A stretch of 64,000 nt of DNA, taken from assembly GCA_040754375.1 (NCBI GenBank), contig JBFMCT010000009.1, positions 1-64,000 of the forward strand, written 5' to 3'. Below, piece by piece: positions 16,353-28,150 of this stretch. This DNA comes from Actinomycetota bacterium. GTDB lineage: Bacteria > Actinomycetota > Acidimicrobiia > Acidimicrobiales > AC-14. Below the pieces are notes generated by a model. It searched no databases. It saw nothing but the letters and a program-made list of their open reading frames with translations, and had not been told where the DNA came from. The translations under genes and the position numbers were made by a program. Each line of letters opens with the position of its first letter. The stretch's first letter is position 1.

Positions 16353-17894
16353 ATGGACGGCCGCCTCGACGACCTCCGGCGGCGCAAGCAGGAGGCTCTA
16401 AACGCCGGCTCGGCCTCGGCGGTGGAGCGCCAGCACGCCCGGGGGAAGATGACCGCCCGCGAGCGGATCGCCTACCTGCTCGACGAGGGTTCGTTCGTCG
16501 AGACCGACATGCTGGCCCGCCACCGGGCCGAGGGGGTGGGCCTCGACAGCCGGCCCTACACCGACGGCGTGGTGTGCGGCTGGGGAACGGTCGAGGGCCG
16601 CCAGGTCTTCCTGTTCTCCCAGGACTTCACGGTCTTCGGGGGGTCGCTCGGCGAGGTGTTCGCCGAGAAGGTCCAGAAGGTCATGGACATGGCCGCCAAG
16701 GTTGGTGCCCCGTGCATCGGGCTCAACGACGGGGCCGGGGCCCGCATCCAAGAGGGCGTGGTCTCCCTGGTGGGCTACGGCGGCATCTTCCACCGCAACG
16801 CGGCGGCCTCGGGCGTGATCCCCCAGATCAGCGTGGTCATGGGCCCGTGCGCGGGCGGCGCCGTCTACAGCCCGGCCCTGACCGACTTCGTGTTCATGGT
16901 CGAGGACACGTCCTACATGTTCATCACCGGCCCCGACGTGGTGAAGGCGGTCACCGGCGAGGACGTGACCCTTCAGGAGCTGGGCGGGGCCGTGACCCAC
17001 TCCTCCCGCTCGGGCGTGGCCCACTTCACCGCTCCCGACGACCGGGCCTGCCTCGACCACGTGCGCCGGGTGCTGTCGTTCCTGCCGTCCAACAGCGGCG
17101 AGCCGCCCCCGTGGTCCCGGCCCACCGACCACCCCGGACGCCTGGCCCCCGAGCTGGTCGAGATCGTCCCCGTGGCCGCCAACCAGCCCTACGACGTGCT
17201 CGACGTGGTCCGGGCGGTGGTGGACGACGGCGACCTGGTGGAGTACGCCCCTGGCTGGGCCCGCAACCTGGTGTGCGGGTTCGCCCGCCTCGACGGCCAC
17301 CCCGTGGGCGTGGTCGCCAACCAGCCCCGGGTGCTGGCCGGCGTGCTCGACATCGACTCGTCGGAGAAGGGGGCTCGCTTCGTGCGGACGTGCGACGCCT
17401 TCAACATCCCGCTGGTCACCTTCGTCGACGTCCCCGGTTTCCTGCCCGGCACCGACCAGGAGTACGGCGGCATCATCCGCCACGGCGCCAAGCTGCTCTA
17501 CGCCTTCTGCGAGGCCACCGTCCCCCGCGTGCAGGTCGTGACCCGCAAGGCCTACGGCGGGGCCTACGTGGTCATGAACTCCAAGTCCATCGGGGCCGAC
17601 CTGGCCTACGCCTGGCCCTCGGCCCAACTGGCGGTCATGGGCCCCCACGGGGCGGTGGAGATCCTGCACCGGCGCGAGCTCGACGCCGCCGCCGACCCCG
17701 AGGCGCTGCGGGCCGAGCTCGTCGACAAGTACACCGAGCAGTACGCCAACCCCTACGTGGCCGCCGAGCGGGGCTACGTGGACGACGTGATCGAGCCCGC
17801 CCAGACCCGGGCCATGGTGGTCAAGGGCCTGGCCATGCTCCGCTCCAAGCGCGAGGACCGGCCCCGCCGCAAGCACGGCAACGTGCCCCTGTGA
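16353..17894 (+). CDS. pccB: Acyl-CoA (propionyl-CoA) carboxylase beta subunit
   Basis: 513 residues of a biotin-dependent carboxyltransferase: ARGKMTARERIAYLLDEGSF at the start, the two crotonase-like halves with oxyanion loops (GLNDGAGARIQEGV, GPCAGGAVYSPAL) and the second-half DVPGFLPGTDQEYGGII and RKAYGGAYVVM. This level of conservation fits propionyl-CoA carboxylase beta (AccD5/PccB group). The stop overlaps a small epsilon-subunit gene (GTGA). The biotin-carrying alpha subunit is not in the window. Confidence 0.95.
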   Translation: MDGRLDDLRRRKQEALNAGSASAVERQHARGKMTARERIAYLLDEGSFVETDMLARHRAEGVGLDSRPYTDGVVCGWGTVEGRQVFLFSQDFTVFGGSLGEVFAEKVQKVMDMAAKVGAPCIGLNDGAGARIQEGVVSLVGYGGIFHRNAAASGVIPQISVVMGPCAGGAVYSPALTDFVFMVEDTSYMFITGPDVVKAVTGEDVTLQELGGAVTHSSRSGVAHFTAPDDRACLDHVRRVLSFLPSNSGEPPPWSRPTDHPGRLAPELVEIVPVAANQPYDVLDVVRAVVDDGDLVEYAPGWARNLVCGFARLDGHPVGVVANQPRVLAGVLDIDSSEKGARFVRTCDAFNIPLVTFVDVPGFLPGTDQEYGGIIRHGAKLLYAFCEATVPRVQVVTRKAYGGAYVVMNSKSIGADLAYAWPSAQLAVMGPHGAVEILHRRELDAAADPEALRAELVDKYTEQYANPYVAAERGYVDDVIEPAQTRAMVVKGLAMLRSKREDRPRRKHGNVPL

Positions 17895-18109
17895 GCCGGG
17901 GGCCACAGATCACGGTCGTCGGGGGAGGGCCGGCCTCACCCGAGCAGGTGGCGGCCATGGCCGCCGCCCTGGCCGTGGTGCTCGACGGCGCAGGCGCTGG
18001 CGCTCGCCCGCCGGCACCTAGCCCGTGGCGCTGGGCCGGGCGGACCTGGTCCCGGCCGGGCGCCGATTGGCGGGACCGGGCCGGCGCAGCCCATCCTTCA
18101 CGCCCGTGA
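17891..18109 (+). CDS. Acyl-CoA carboxylase epsilon subunit
   Basis: 72-residue product starting at a GTG that overlaps the beta-subunit stop. It opens with ITVVGGGPASPEQVAAMAAA, the short conserved core of actinobacterial acyl-CoA carboxylase epsilon subunits, and closes with a Trp- and Arg-rich tail (PWRWAGRTWS...DWRD). Epsilon stabilises the alpha-beta complex in actinobacteria. Its presence is one of the clearer actinobacterial signatures here. Confidence 0.85.
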   Translation: MSRGPQITVVGGGPASPEQVAAMAAALAVVLDGAGAGARPPAPSPWRWAGRTWSRPGADWRDRAGAAHPSRP

Positions 18110-18116
18110 CGGTCAT

Positions 18117-18782
18117 ATGAGCGGATGGCTGGCCCTCGTGGGCGGGGGCGAGTGGCGGGACGGGTGTTCGTTCGACCGCGGCCTGATCAAGGCCAGCGGT
18201 GGCGCCGAGATCGTCGTGCTGCCCACGGCCGCGGCCTACGAGCACCCCGACCGGGCGGTACGCACGGCCGAGGACTACTTCGCCGGCCTGGGTGCCAAGG
18301 CCACCGGGCTGATGGTGCTCAACCGGCGCGACGCCGAGGACGAGGCCAACGCCGCGGCCGTGCGGGCCGCCCGCTTCCTCTACCTGGCCGGCGGTTCGCC
18401 CATGCACCTGCGTTCGGTGCTCAAGGACTCGGCCGTGTGGCACGCGCTGGTGGCGGCCTGGGGCGACGGCGCCGTGCTGGCCGGTTCGTCGGCAGGCGCC
18501 ATGGTGCTGTGCGACCCCATGGTGGACCCGCGGGGCGGGGCGTTCACCCTGGGCCTGGGGCTCGTGGCCCAGCTCGCGCTGATCCCCCACCACGACACGT
18601 GGTCACCCGACAAGGCCCGCCGGACCATCAAGCTGGCGCCTGCCGGGCTGCCGGTGGTGGCCGTCGACGAGCAGACTGCCCTGCTGCGTTCGCCCGACGG
18701 CCAGTGGAGTGTCGAGGGGGCCGGCCAGGTGGTCGTGTTCCTCGACGGCCATGAGACCGGCCTGGGAGCCCTATCTCACTGA
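18117..18782 (+). CDS. S51-type peptidase / glutamine-amidotransferase-like protein
   Basis: 221 residues with a flavodoxin-like start (LALVGGGEW), LYLAGGSPMHL, and the nucleophile elbow LAGSSAGAMVLCD, where Ser is the expected nucleophile of peptidase E/cyanophycinase relatives. A later LALIPHHDTW and VVAVDEQTALL supply plausible His and Glu positions. The family hydrolyses Asp-containing dipeptides or cyanophycin; the substrate here is unknown. It lies 7 bp after the epsilon subunit and may share its transcript. Confidence 0.8.
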   Translation: MSGWLALVGGGEWRDGCSFDRGLIKASGGAEIVVLPTAAAYEHPDRAVRTAEDYFAGLGAKATGLMVLNRRDAEDEANAAAVRAARFLYLAGGSPMHLRSVLKDSAVWHALVAAWGDGAVLAGSSAGAMVLCDPMVDPRGGAFTLGLGLVAQLALIPHHDTWSPDKARRTIKLAPAGLPVVAVDEQTALLRSPDGQWSVEGAGQVVVFLDGHETGLGALSH

Positions 18783-18801
18783 CGGCTGGGCGGGGGCAGC
18801 C

Positions 18802-18939
18802 CTACAGCGCCCCGCACTGGCCGGTCTTGGTGGCCGCCGTGTTGGGCTGGCCCGAGTTGGTGGGGGCGGGGTCGTTGCCCGAGCAGGCCAGGGTGGCGAA
18901 CACCACGTTGGCCTTGCGGTCCGGCGACTGACGGGCGCG
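18802..18939 (-). other. Short open frame directly continuing past the cyclophilin stop
   Basis: Reading on past the TAG of the adjacent cyclophilin (18940-18942) in the same frame gives 45 more codons before the next stop. They include a lipoprotein-like VVFATLACSGNDPAP and a Thr/Asn/Pro-rich stretch ending GQCGAL. It has no good start or ribosome-binding site. It may be a decayed lipoprotein N-terminus, a remnant of a third cyclophilin leader, or chance. The rest of the gap 18783-18939 shows nothing else. Confidence 0.3.
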
Positions 18940-19500
18940 CTACTCGTCCGTCTCGGTGATCGTGACGGAGTTGATCGTGACCCGCTCCTTGGGGGTGCCG
19001 GCGCCGGGGGAGCCGACGGCGTCGATGGCGGCCACCACGTCGAGCCCGCTGACCACCTTGCCGAACAGGGAGTACTGCGGCGGTAGGCGCACGCCCGCCG
19101 GGCCGCTGATGACGAAGAACTGGCTGCCGTTGGTGTTGGGGCCGGCGTTGGCCATGGCCAGCGAACCCACCTCGTAGCGGCCCGGTTTGGGTAGCTCGTC
19201 CGCGAACCGGTAGCCGGGGCCACCCCGCCCGTTGCCCTCGGGGTCGCCCCCCTGGAGCACGAACCCGGGGATGATGCGGTGGAAGACGATCCCGTCGAAG
19301 TAGTGGTAGCGGGCCAGGACCACGAAGTTGTTGACGGTCAGGGGGGCGGCCGCCGGGTCGAGGGCGATGGTCATCGTGCCCTTGGAGGTCTCCATGGTGG
19401 CCGTGTAGCGCTTGGCCGGGTCGATGCACATGGGCGGTGGGGACTTGAACTTCTGCTGCTTGGGGCTGGAGCCGTCGGCTGCGGGGCAATCGGTGGCCAC
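18940..19500 (-). CDS. Peptidyl-prolyl cis-trans isomerase (cyclophilin), soluble paralogue
   Basis: 186 residues: a short N-terminus with PPPMCIDPAKRYTATMETS, then a cyclophilin domain with FHRIIPGFVLQGGDPEGNG, GSLAMANAGPNTNGSQFFV and YSLFGKVVSGLDVV. The catalytic Arg (FHRI), Gln and Phe positions are intact. It begins at a GTG only 4 bp after the stop of the membrane-anchored paralogue and uses the AAGGAG inside that gene's end as ribosome-binding site. There is no signal peptide or anchor, so it should be cytoplasmic. This is a tandem duplication with divergent localisation. Confidence 0.88.
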   Translation of the reverse strand: MATDCPAADGSSPKQQKFKSPPPMCIDPAKRYTATMETSKGTMTIALDPAAAPLTVNNFVVLARYHYFDGIVFHRIIPGFVLQGGDPEGNGRGGPGYRFADELPKPGRYEVGSLAMANAGPNTNGSQFFVISGPAGVRLPPQYSLFGKVVSGLDVVAAIDAVGSPGAGTPKERVTINSVTITETDE

Positions 19501-19504
19501 TGGT

Positions 19505-20317
19505 TCAGGACTCCTTGATGGTTACGGACGTGATGGTCACGACCTGGGTGGGCTGGCCGCCGGGCGTGCCCGCTTCTTCGATGGCCCGCACCGTCTCCAT
19601 GCCTTCGGAGACCTTGCCGAACAGCGAGTACTGGGGGGGAAGGGTGACGCCTGCCGGGCCGGTCACGATGAAGAACTGGCTGCCGTTGGTACCTGGTGCC
19701 GACGAGTTGGCCATGGCCACCGAGCCGACCTCGTAGGCCCCAGCCGCGGGCAGCTCGTCCTCGAACTGGTAACCCGGGCCACCCCGGCCGGTGGCCGTCT
19801 GGTCACCGCCCTGGACGACGAAACCGGGGATGATGCGGTGGAAGGGAATGCCGTCGAAGTACTTGTAGCGGGCCAGCACCACGAAGCTGTTGACCGTGAC
19901 GGGGGCGGCCCGGGCGTCGAGCTCGATCGTCAGGCGGCCCTTCGAGGTGGTGACCTCGGCGGAATAGCGCTTGGCCGGGTCGATGCACATGGGCGGGGCC
20001 TGGGAGAAGACCGTGGTGCGCAGGGCCGTGCCGTCGGTCGGCGGGCAGGGCGTGCTGCCCTCGACCGTGGCCCCGGGCGGGACGGGGGACAGGCTGACCG
20101 GGGTGCCTGTCGGGATGGTGCCCGTCGACTCGACGTCGGTGCCCGGGCCGTCGGTCACGACGAAGGCGCTGATGCCCAGCACCAGCAGCACGGCGGTGAA
20201 CACCACGATGCCCAGCTTGCGGCGCTCCGCCTTGCGTTTGCGGGCCCGCAGGGCCGCTTCCCGAGCCTCCCGGGCCCGGGCCGCGTCGCGCTGGCGCGGG
20301 CTCTTCTTGTTGGCCAT
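19505..20317 (-). CDS. Membrane-anchored cyclophilin
   Basis: 270 residues. A strongly basic N-terminal tail (MANKKSPRQRDAARAREA and onward) precedes one membrane helix at about 38-58 (LGIVVFTAVLLVLGISAFVV). A Thr/Pro linker then leads to a cyclophilin domain (FHRIIPGFVVQGGDQTATG, GSVAMANSSAPGTNGSQFF, YSLFGKVSEGME). The anchor should place the isomerase domain outside the cell membrane. Both paralogues share the PPMCIDPAKRY lead-in, showing recent common origin. Start ATG 20317; reading further upstream would run into the aspartate kinase gene on the other strand. Confidence 0.88.
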   Translation of the reverse strand: MANKKSPRQRDAARAREAREAALRARKRKAERRKLGIVVFTAVLLVLGISAFVVTDGPGTDVESTGTIPTGTPVSLSPVPPGATVEGSTPCPPTDGTALRTTVFSQAPPMCIDPAKRYSAEVTTSKGRLTIELDARAAPVTVNSFVVLARYKYFDGIPFHRIIPGFVVQGGDQTATGRGGPGYQFEDELPAAGAYEVGSVAMANSSAPGTNGSQFFIVTGPAGVTLPPQYSLFGKVSEGMETVRAIEEAGTPGGQPTQVVTITSVTIKES

Positions 20318-20410
20318 GAGAGGCCAACGGTAGCAATCCAGGGGGCGGGCCCCGGGGCCGCTGGTACGTTGGGTGTGCACCCGCCCCGCCCTCTGAGCTG
20401 ACAGAAGCCC

Positions 20411-22668
<2,258 letters not shown>

Positions 22669-22735
22669 CGATTACGATCGCTCGCCCGCCATTGTCGACT
22701 GGGAGGAATGCCGAGTTGCGCGTCCGGAGAACGGC

Positions 22736-23116
22736 GTGACCAAGGTCCAGAAGCTCTCGCCGTTCGGCGCTCTGGCCATCATGTTCCTGGCCGTCGCCTG
22801 GTCGTTCCTGCCCTTCGACTTCGCCGAAGGGGTCAGGTGCGGCCCGCCGCTGCTAGGGGGCAAGCCCGAGAGCGAGCAGCCCGTGGGGCTCATCCTGCCC
22901 GAGCAGGACTGCTTGGCCAAAGCCAAGAGCCGGCTCCTGGTCTCCTCGATGATCTCCCTGGCGGCCATCGGGACGGCCACCGCGGTCGTGGCCCTCAAGC
23001 CCATCACCGGCCAGTGCAGCCGGGGCGACCACGAAGACTGCCCGGCCTGGTGGGCCAACCTGCTGTCCGAGAACGACAGCGGGTTCGGCTGCCAGTGCGA
23101 GTGCCACAGCAACTGA
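22736..23116 (+). CDS. Small two-helix membrane protein with a cysteine-rich tail
   Basis: 126 residues starting at GTG. Hydrophobic segments lie at about 9-27 and 69-87; between them is a loop with two cysteines (VRCGPPLL, PEQDCLAK). The C-terminal tail has C-S-R-G-D-H-E-D-C-P-A-W-W and ends GFGCQCECHSN, a spacing of Cys and His that could bind metal. Not a family I can name. It follows asd after 67 bp and meets the NADH dehydrogenase gene tail to tail. Confidence 0.65.
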   Translation: MTKVQKLSPFGALAIMFLAVAWSFLPFDFAEGVRCGPPLLGGKPESEQPVGLILPEQDCLAKAKSRLLVSSMISLAAIGTATAVVALKPITGQCSRGDHEDCPAWWANLLSENDSGFGCQCECHSN

Positions 23117-23138
23117 ACCGGATGTAGGTCCGACCCGC

Positions 23139-24425
23139 CTAGTCGGCGAGGGGCGACGGCTGGCCGAGCTGGCCGAGCTGGGCCACGTCGCGGGGGAACA
23201 GCATCCCCATGGTCCAGTCGCTGACCACCCGGGCCTTGCGGCCGAGGCCCGGCATCATCAGCAAGTGGTAGCTGCGGCCCATGAGCCACGCCGGCCATCC
23301 CGTGAACGTGAACTGGCGGACCTGGGCGGTGCCCCGGCCCCGGCCCAGGGTGACAGCCAGGCCCCGGTTGCGGTACGTGAACGGCCTGGCTTTGCCCACG
23401 CCGTAGTCGGCGGCCAGGTTGTGCCCGCACAGCAGGCCCTGGCGCAGTGCATGCTGGGCGGTGGCCGGGCACGTCCCGCCCTCGGGAGCCGGCACCGCCG
23501 CGCAGTCGCCCAGGGCGTAGACGTCGCTGCGCCCGCGAGCGCGCAAGTGGTCGTCCACGATCACCCGCCCTCGCTCGTCGAGCTCCAGGCCCAAGCTGGC
23601 GGGCAGGGGCGAAGGGCGCTGGCCGGCCGTCCACACGATGGTCTCGGACACGTAGGGCTGGACCAGGGGGTCCGAGAGCACGACCCGCTTGTCCTCGCAG
23701 CTCGTCATGCGGGTCGGCAGGTAGACCTCGATCCCCCGGCGGCGCAGGTCGCGCTCGGTGTACTTGGCCAGGCGGCGGTCGAGGCCGGGCAGGAGGCTGT
23801 CCTGGGCCTCGACCAGGACCCACCGCAGGTCGGACGGTTCGAGGCGGGGGTAGCGGCGTAGGGCGTCGCGCACCAGCGATTCCAGCTCGGCCAGGGCCTC
23901 TACCCCGGCGTAGCCCCCGCCGATGAACGTGAAGGTCAGCAGCCGGCGCCGGCGCTCGGCGTCGGGCTCGCTGTCGGCCACCTCGAGCTGGTGGAGCACC
24001 CGGTTGCGCAGCCAGATGGCGTCGGCCAGGGTCTTGAAGCCCACGGCGTGCTCGAGCAGCCCGGGGACGGGGGCCACCGTGGGGACCGACCCGGGGGACA
24101 GCACGAGCGTGCGCCAGGACACCTGGCGCTCGTGCCCGCCGCTGTCGACGACCTGGGCGTGGCGGGCCTCCAGGTCGATGGACTCGACGTGGCCGGCGAT
24201 CACGGCCGTCTCGTGGACCAGCTCCCGCAGGGGGATCACGGAGTGGCGGGGCTCGATGGTGCCCGAGGCGGCCTCGGGCAGGATGGGCGAGAATAGCAGG
24301 AAGTTGTCGGGGGCGACGAGGGTGGCCCGCACTCCCTGGCCGCCGGTGAGGGCTTCGAGGGACCGGGCGGCGAAGGCGCCGCCGAAGCCCCCGCCCACGA
24401 TGAGGATGTCGGTGGTATCTGGCAC
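23139..24425 (-). CDS. ndh: Type II NADH dehydrogenase (NDH-2)
   Basis: 428 residues from GTG 24425. FAD site DILIVGGGFGGAFAARSLEA at the N-terminus, NADH site TFTFIGGGYAGVEALAELES in the middle, and the family-typical VYALGDCAAVPAPEGG and TAQHALRQG. The C-terminal part (WLMGRSYHLLMMPGL) is amphipathic, as expected for a peripheral membrane quinone reductase. It transfers electrons from NADH to quinone without pumping protons. The frame is open 28 codons further up, but GTG 24425 gives the standard short lead before the first glycine motif. Confidence 0.9.
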   Translation of the reverse strand: MPDTTDILIVGGGFGGAFAARSLEALTGGQGVRATLVAPDNFLLFSPILPEAASGTIEPRHSVIPLRELVHETAVIAGHVESIDLEARHAQVVDSGGHERQVSWRTLVLSPGSVPTVAPVPGLLEHAVGFKTLADAIWLRNRVLHQLEVADSEPDAERRRRLLTFTFIGGGYAGVEALAELESLVRDALRRYPRLEPSDLRWVLVEAQDSLLPGLDRRLAKYTERDLRRRGIEVYLPTRMTSCEDKRVVLSDPLVQPYVSETIVWTAGQRPSPLPASLGLELDERGRVIVDDHLRARGRSDVYALGDCAAVPAPEGGTCPATAQHALRQGLLCGHNLAADYGVGKARPFTYRNRGLAVTLGRGRGTAQVRQFTFTGWPAWLMGRSYHLLMMPGLGRKARVVSDWTMGMLFPRDVAQLGQLGQPSPLAD

Positions 24426-24517
24426 GAGCCGAGAGTAGGCGCCCCGCGGAGCCTCACCGGACGCCTTTATCGAACCTGTACACCGCGCCGGGCGCCGCGC
24501 CGGCCACACTTGGGCGA

Positions 24518-25297
24518 GTGAGCGGGGACTGGGCCGAGGTCGGCGATGGCGTGTTCGCCCGGCGCTACCAACCCTGGGACGTGACCGTCGGGGTGGTCGT
24601 GGGCACCGCGGGCGTGATGGTGGTCGACACCCGGTCGACGGCCGCCGAGGGCGAGCAGCTCCGCACCGATGTCCGCCGCCTGGACCCCCGGGCGCCTCGC
24701 TGGGTGGTGAACACCCACGACCACTTCGACCACGTCGCCGGCAACCTGGCTTTCACCGGCCCAGGAGCCGAGGCCGGGCTGTGGGGCCACCCTTCGCTGG
24801 CGGCCACCGTCAGCCCGCCGCCCTCTCACCCGGTGGAGCGGGCCGTGAACGTCGACTTGGGCGACCGCACCGTCGTGCTGCGCCACCTGGGGCCGGCCCA
24901 CACCGCGGGCGACGTCGTGGTGACCGTGGCCGGGGCAGGGGTCACCTTCGCCGGCGACCTGGTCGAGGAGTCGGGGCCGCCCAGCTACGGCGACGACAGC
25001 TTCCCCCTGGAGTGGCCCCTGGCCGCCGCCCGGCTGGTGGGCCTGCTGCGCGAGGGCGACCGGGTGGTGCCGGGGCACGGGCGGGTGGTCGACCGGGGCT
25101 TCGTCGTAGCCCAGCAGCGGGCCCTGGCGGAGGCGGCCCGGGCCGTGCGTGACCTGTGGGTGGGCGAAGTACCCGTCGACGGCGCGGTGGAGGAGGCCCG
25201 AGCACGATGGCCCTTCCCTCCGACGTTCGTGGCCGCGGCCGTACGCCGCGCCTACGCCCTACTCGACCTCAGCGCCCAGCGCGGTAGCGGCCGATGA
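24518..25297 (+). CDS. MBL-fold metallo-hydrolase
   Basis: 259 residues with the metallo-beta-lactamase-fold signature [12 protein letters not shown] (about residue 66), a second-sphere His in [12 protein letters not shown], Asp in [11 protein letters not shown] and [10 protein letters not shown]. All metal ligands are present. The fold covers lactonases, glyoxalase II and RNases, and the substrate here is unknown. Divergent from ndh (92-bp gap) and overlapping the 3' end of pgi by 29 bp tail to tail. Confidence 0.85.
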   Translation: MSGDWAEVGDGVFARRYQPWDVTVGVVVGTAGVMVVDTRSTAAEGEQLRTDVRRLDPRAPRWVVNTHDHFDHVAGNLAFTGPGAEAGLWGHPSLAATVSPPPSHPVERAVNVDLGDRTVVLRHLGPAHTAGDVVVTVAGAGVTFAGDLVEESGPPSYGDDSFPLEWPLAAARLVGLLREGDRVVPGHGRVVDRGFVVAQQRALAEAARAVRDLWVGEVPVDGAVEEARARWPFPPTFVAAAVRRAYALLDLSAQRGSGR

Positions 25298-26900
25298 GGG
25301 CGTTGGTCGAGCTGTCGTGGGCCAGCAGGGGCTCGGGGCCGTCGCCGGAGGCCACCAGTTCGGGGTGGATGCGGCCGGCCAGGACCTTGCCCAGCTCCAC
25401 CCCCCACTGGTCGAACGAGTTGACCTGCCAGATCACCCCCTGGGTGAACACCTTGTGCTCGTAGAGGGCGACGAGCTGGCCCACGACGGCGGGCGTGAGC
25501 CGGGGCGCCAGCAGGGTGTTGGTGGGCCGGTTGCCGGCGAACGTGCGGTGGGGCACCTGCTCGGCGGGCACTCCCTCGGCCTCCACCTCCCCGCGAGTGC
25601 GACCGAAGGCCAGGGCCTCGGTCTGGGCGAAGAAGTTGGCCATGAGCAGGTCGTGGTGGCCCGGGGGCGAGGTGCCGGGCTCGACGAAGCCCACGAAATC
25701 GCAGGGCACGACGGTCGTGCCCTGGTGGAGGAGCTGGAAGTAGGCGTGCTGGCCGTTGGTGCCCGGCGTCCCCCACAGCACCGGCCCCGTGTCCCACGCC
25801 GTGGGCTGGCCATCGAGGGTCACCGACTTGCCGTTGCTCTCCATGTCGAGCTGCTGGAGGTAGGCGGGAAGCAGGCCGAGGGCCTCGCTGTAGGGCAGCA
25901 CGGCATGGGAGGTAAGGCCCATGAAGTTGCGGTACCAGACGCCGAGCAGGCCCATGAGGACGGGCAGGTTGGCCTCGAACGGAGCCGTGCGGAAGTGCTC
26001 GTCGATCTCGTGGGCGCCCGCCAGCATGGCCGCGAAGTTGTCGGGGCCGATGGCCACCATCAGCGGGAGCCCGATGGCCGAGCACATCGAGTAGCGGCCC
26101 CCCACCCAGTCCCAGAAGACGAACATGTTGGCCGGGTCGATGCCGAAGGCCGAGACCTCCACTGCGTTGGTCGACACGGCCACGAAGTGGCGGGCCACGG
26201 CCGCCTCGTCGCCGCCGGCGGCCGCCAGCAGCCACTGGCGGGCCGTGCGGGCGTTGGTCAGTGTCTCGGAGGTGGTGAAGGTCTTGGAGGCGACCACGAA
26301 CAGGGTCTGGAGGGGGTCGAGGTCGCGCGTCGCTTCCGCGAAGTCGGCCCCGTCCACGTTGGACACGAACCGCACGGTCAGGCCCCGGTCGGCGAAGTCC
26401 CGCAGGGCCGAGGCGGCCATGGCCGGGCCCAGGTGGGAGCCGCCGATGCCGATGTTGACCACGTTGACCACGGGCCGGCCGGTGTGGCCCAGCCACTGGC
26501 GGGCCCGGAGCTGGCGGGCGAAGGCGGCCATCTGGTCGAGCACCCGGTGCACGTCGGCCACGACGTTCTCCCCGTCCACCATGACGGTCGCGCCCTGGGG
26601 GGCGCGCAGGGCCACGTGGAGGACGGGCCGGCCCTCGGTGACGTTCACCCGCTCCCCGGCGAACACGGCGTCGATGCGCGCCCGCAGGCCGGCCCGCCGG
26701 GCCAGTTCGACCAGCAGGCCCATGGTCTCGGCCGTCACCCGGTTCTTCGACCAGTCGAGGTAGAGGTCGCCGGCTTCGGCCACGAAGGTCTCGCCCCGGG
26801 CCGGGTCGGCCGCGAACAGGTCGCGCAGGTGGGCCCCGGCCAGGGCCCGGGAGTGGTCAGCCAGCGCGGCCCACTCCGGCGTGGAGCTGATGGCCGTCAC
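25269..26900 (-). CDS. pgi: Glucose-6-phosphate isomerase
   Basis: 543 residues, the usual length. Conserved blocks are [40 protein letters not shown], the active-site region [30 protein letters not shown] with its catalytic His, and [22 protein letters not shown] 26900 overlaps the gnd stop (GTGA), so gnd and pgi form one operon linking glycolysis and the pentose phosphate route. The 3' end overlaps the convergent hydrolase gene slightly. Confidence 0.95.
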   Translation of the reverse strand: MTAISSTPEWAALADHSRALAGAHLRDLFAADPARGETFVAEAGDLYLDWSKNRVTAETMGLLVELARRAGLRARIDAVFAGERVNVTEGRPVLHVALRAPQGATVMVDGENVVADVHRVLDQMAAFARQLRARQWLGHTGRPVVNVVNIGIGGSHLGPAMAASALRDFADRGLTVRFVSNVDGADFAEATRDLDPLQTLFVVASKTFTTSETLTNARTARQWLLAAAGGDEAAVARHFVAVSTNAVEVSAFGIDPANMFVFWDWVGGRYSMCSAIGLPLMVAIGPDNFAAMLAGAHEIDEHFRTAPFEANLPVLMGLLGVWYRNFMGLTSHAVLPYSEALGLLPAYLQQLDMESNGKSVTLDGQPTAWDTGPVLWGTPGTNGQHAYFQLLHQGTTVVPCDFVGFVEPGTSPPGHHDLLMANFFAQTEALAFGRTRGEVEAEGVPAEQVPHRTFAGNRPTNTLLAPRLTPAVVGQLVALYEHKVFTQGVIWQVNSFDQWGVELGKVLAGRIHPELVASGDGPEPLLAHDSSTNALIGRYRAGR

Positions 26901-27940
26901 GACGGCGGGCTGCCGGGCGGAGGCTCCTCGATCTCCAGCTCCTCGTGCCCGCCGAACTGCTTGCGCAGGGCCGACAGCACCTTGGCCGCGTAGAGGCCCT
27001 CCCCCCGCGAGCTGAACCGCTCGAACAGGGCGGCCGTCAGGACGTGGGCGGGCACGCCCTCGTCGATGGCGGCCATTACCGTCCAGCGGCCCTCGCCGGA
27101 GTCGGACACCCGGCCGCCGAACCCATCCAGGTGCGGGTCGTCGACCAGGGCGGCGGCCAGCAGGTCGAGCAGCCACGAGCCGACCACGCTGCCCCGGCGC
27201 CACAGCTCGGTGACGGCCGCCGTGTCGATGTCGTACTGGTAGTAGGCCGGGTTCGAGAGCGGGGCCGTCTCGGCGTCGCCCGCCCGGGGCCGCGTGCCGA
27301 TGTCGGCCTTGTCCAAGATGGCCAGGCCCTCGGCGAAGGCGGCCATCATCCCGTACTCGATCCCGTTGTGGACCATCTTCACGAAGTGGCCGGCACCTGA
27401 CGAGCCCACGTGGAGGTAGCCGTGCTCGGCGGTGGTGGGATCCCCGGAGCGGCCCGGGGTGCGGGGAGCGGACTCCGCCCCCGGGGCCAGGGCGCGGAAC
27501 ACCGGGCCCAGGCGAGCGACCGTCTCGTCCTCGCCCCCGATCATCAAGCAGTAGCCCCGCCGCAGCCCGAACACCCCCCCGCTGGTGCCCACGTCGACGA
27601 AGTGGATGCCCAACTCGGCCAGGGCCTCGGCCCGGTGGATGTCGTCTCGGTAGTACGTGTTGCCGCCGTCGATGATCGTGTCGTCCTCGTCGAGGAGGGT
27701 GGCCAGCTCGTCGACGGTGGAGCTCACGAAGGCAGCCGGGACCATTATCCACACCGCCCGGGGCCGTTCGAGCTTGGCCACCAGTTCGCCTAGCGAGGCC
27801 GCGGGCACGGCCCCCTCGGCCGCCACCCGCTCCACGGCCGCCGGGTCGACGTCGTAGGCGACGCAGTCGTGGCCGGCGTGCATGAGGCGCCGGGCCAGGT
27901 TGGCGCCCATCCGGCCCAGGCCGATCATCCCGATCTGCAT
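26897..27940 (-). CDS. gnd: 6-phosphogluconate dehydrogenase, short (GntZ-like) type
   Basis: 347 residues: NAD(P) site [49 protein letters not shown], and the substrate/catalytic stretch [18 protein letters not shown] with Lys and Asn. The C-terminal part is shorter than in E. coli Gnd, which identifies the decarboxylating GntZ group common in actinobacteria; these often prefer NAD. A small insertion rich in Pro/Arg (about residues 152-166) lies before [14 protein letters not shown] 27940 chosen. Confidence 0.92.
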   Translation of the reverse strand: MQIGMIGLGRMGANLARRLMHAGHDCVAYDVDPAAVERVAAEGAVPAASLGELVAKLERPRAVWIMVPAAFVSSTVDELATLLDEDDTIIDGGNTYYRDDIHRAEALAELGIHFVDVGTSGGVFGLRRGYCLMIGGEDETVARLGPVFRALAPGAESAPRTPGRSGDPTTAEHGYLHVGSSGAGHFVKMVHNGIEYGMMAAFAEGLAILDKADIGTRPRAGDAETAPLSNPAYYQYDIDTAAVTELWRRGSVVGSWLLDLLAAALVDDPHLDGFGGRVSDSGEGRWTVMAAIDEGVPAHVLTAALFERFSSRGEGLYAAKVLSALRKQFGGHEELEIEEPPPGSPPS

Positions 27941-27997
27941 GTCGTCGGCAGCCTCCGTGGGTCGTCGTTGCTCGGGCCCAACCCTAGGTGGCGGCCC

Positions 27998-28031
27998 CCG
28001 TGCCCCAGACCACCCGCAGCCGCCAACCCCG
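27998..28031. repeat. 34-bp direct repeat, left copy (GNAT 3'-end remnant)
   Basis: These 34 bp match 30193-30226 with two mismatches, in the same orientation. On the minus strand they encode GWRLRVVWGTGAAT and a stop, nearly the C-terminus of the acetyltransferase at 30173 (GWRLRVVWGTEAEPPG). The rest of the 210-bp gap 27941-28150 shows no gene. The copies flank the BNR lipoprotein and OmdA-like genes. Confidence 0.7.
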
Positions 28032-28150
28032 CACGGCCCATCCGGGATGCTGAATACTGGGCCCGACATCCGGCGTCACGATCACGGGTCGTCTCCTCCC
28101 AAGGACGCTCGAACGGCAACACGTCGGCTGGCGAAAGGTGGGCGCGGACC

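Noticed and set aside
25149-26993. Plus-strand open frame of 614 codons over pgi
   Set aside because: Antisense shadow of glucose-6-phosphate isomerase; no start context or motifs.
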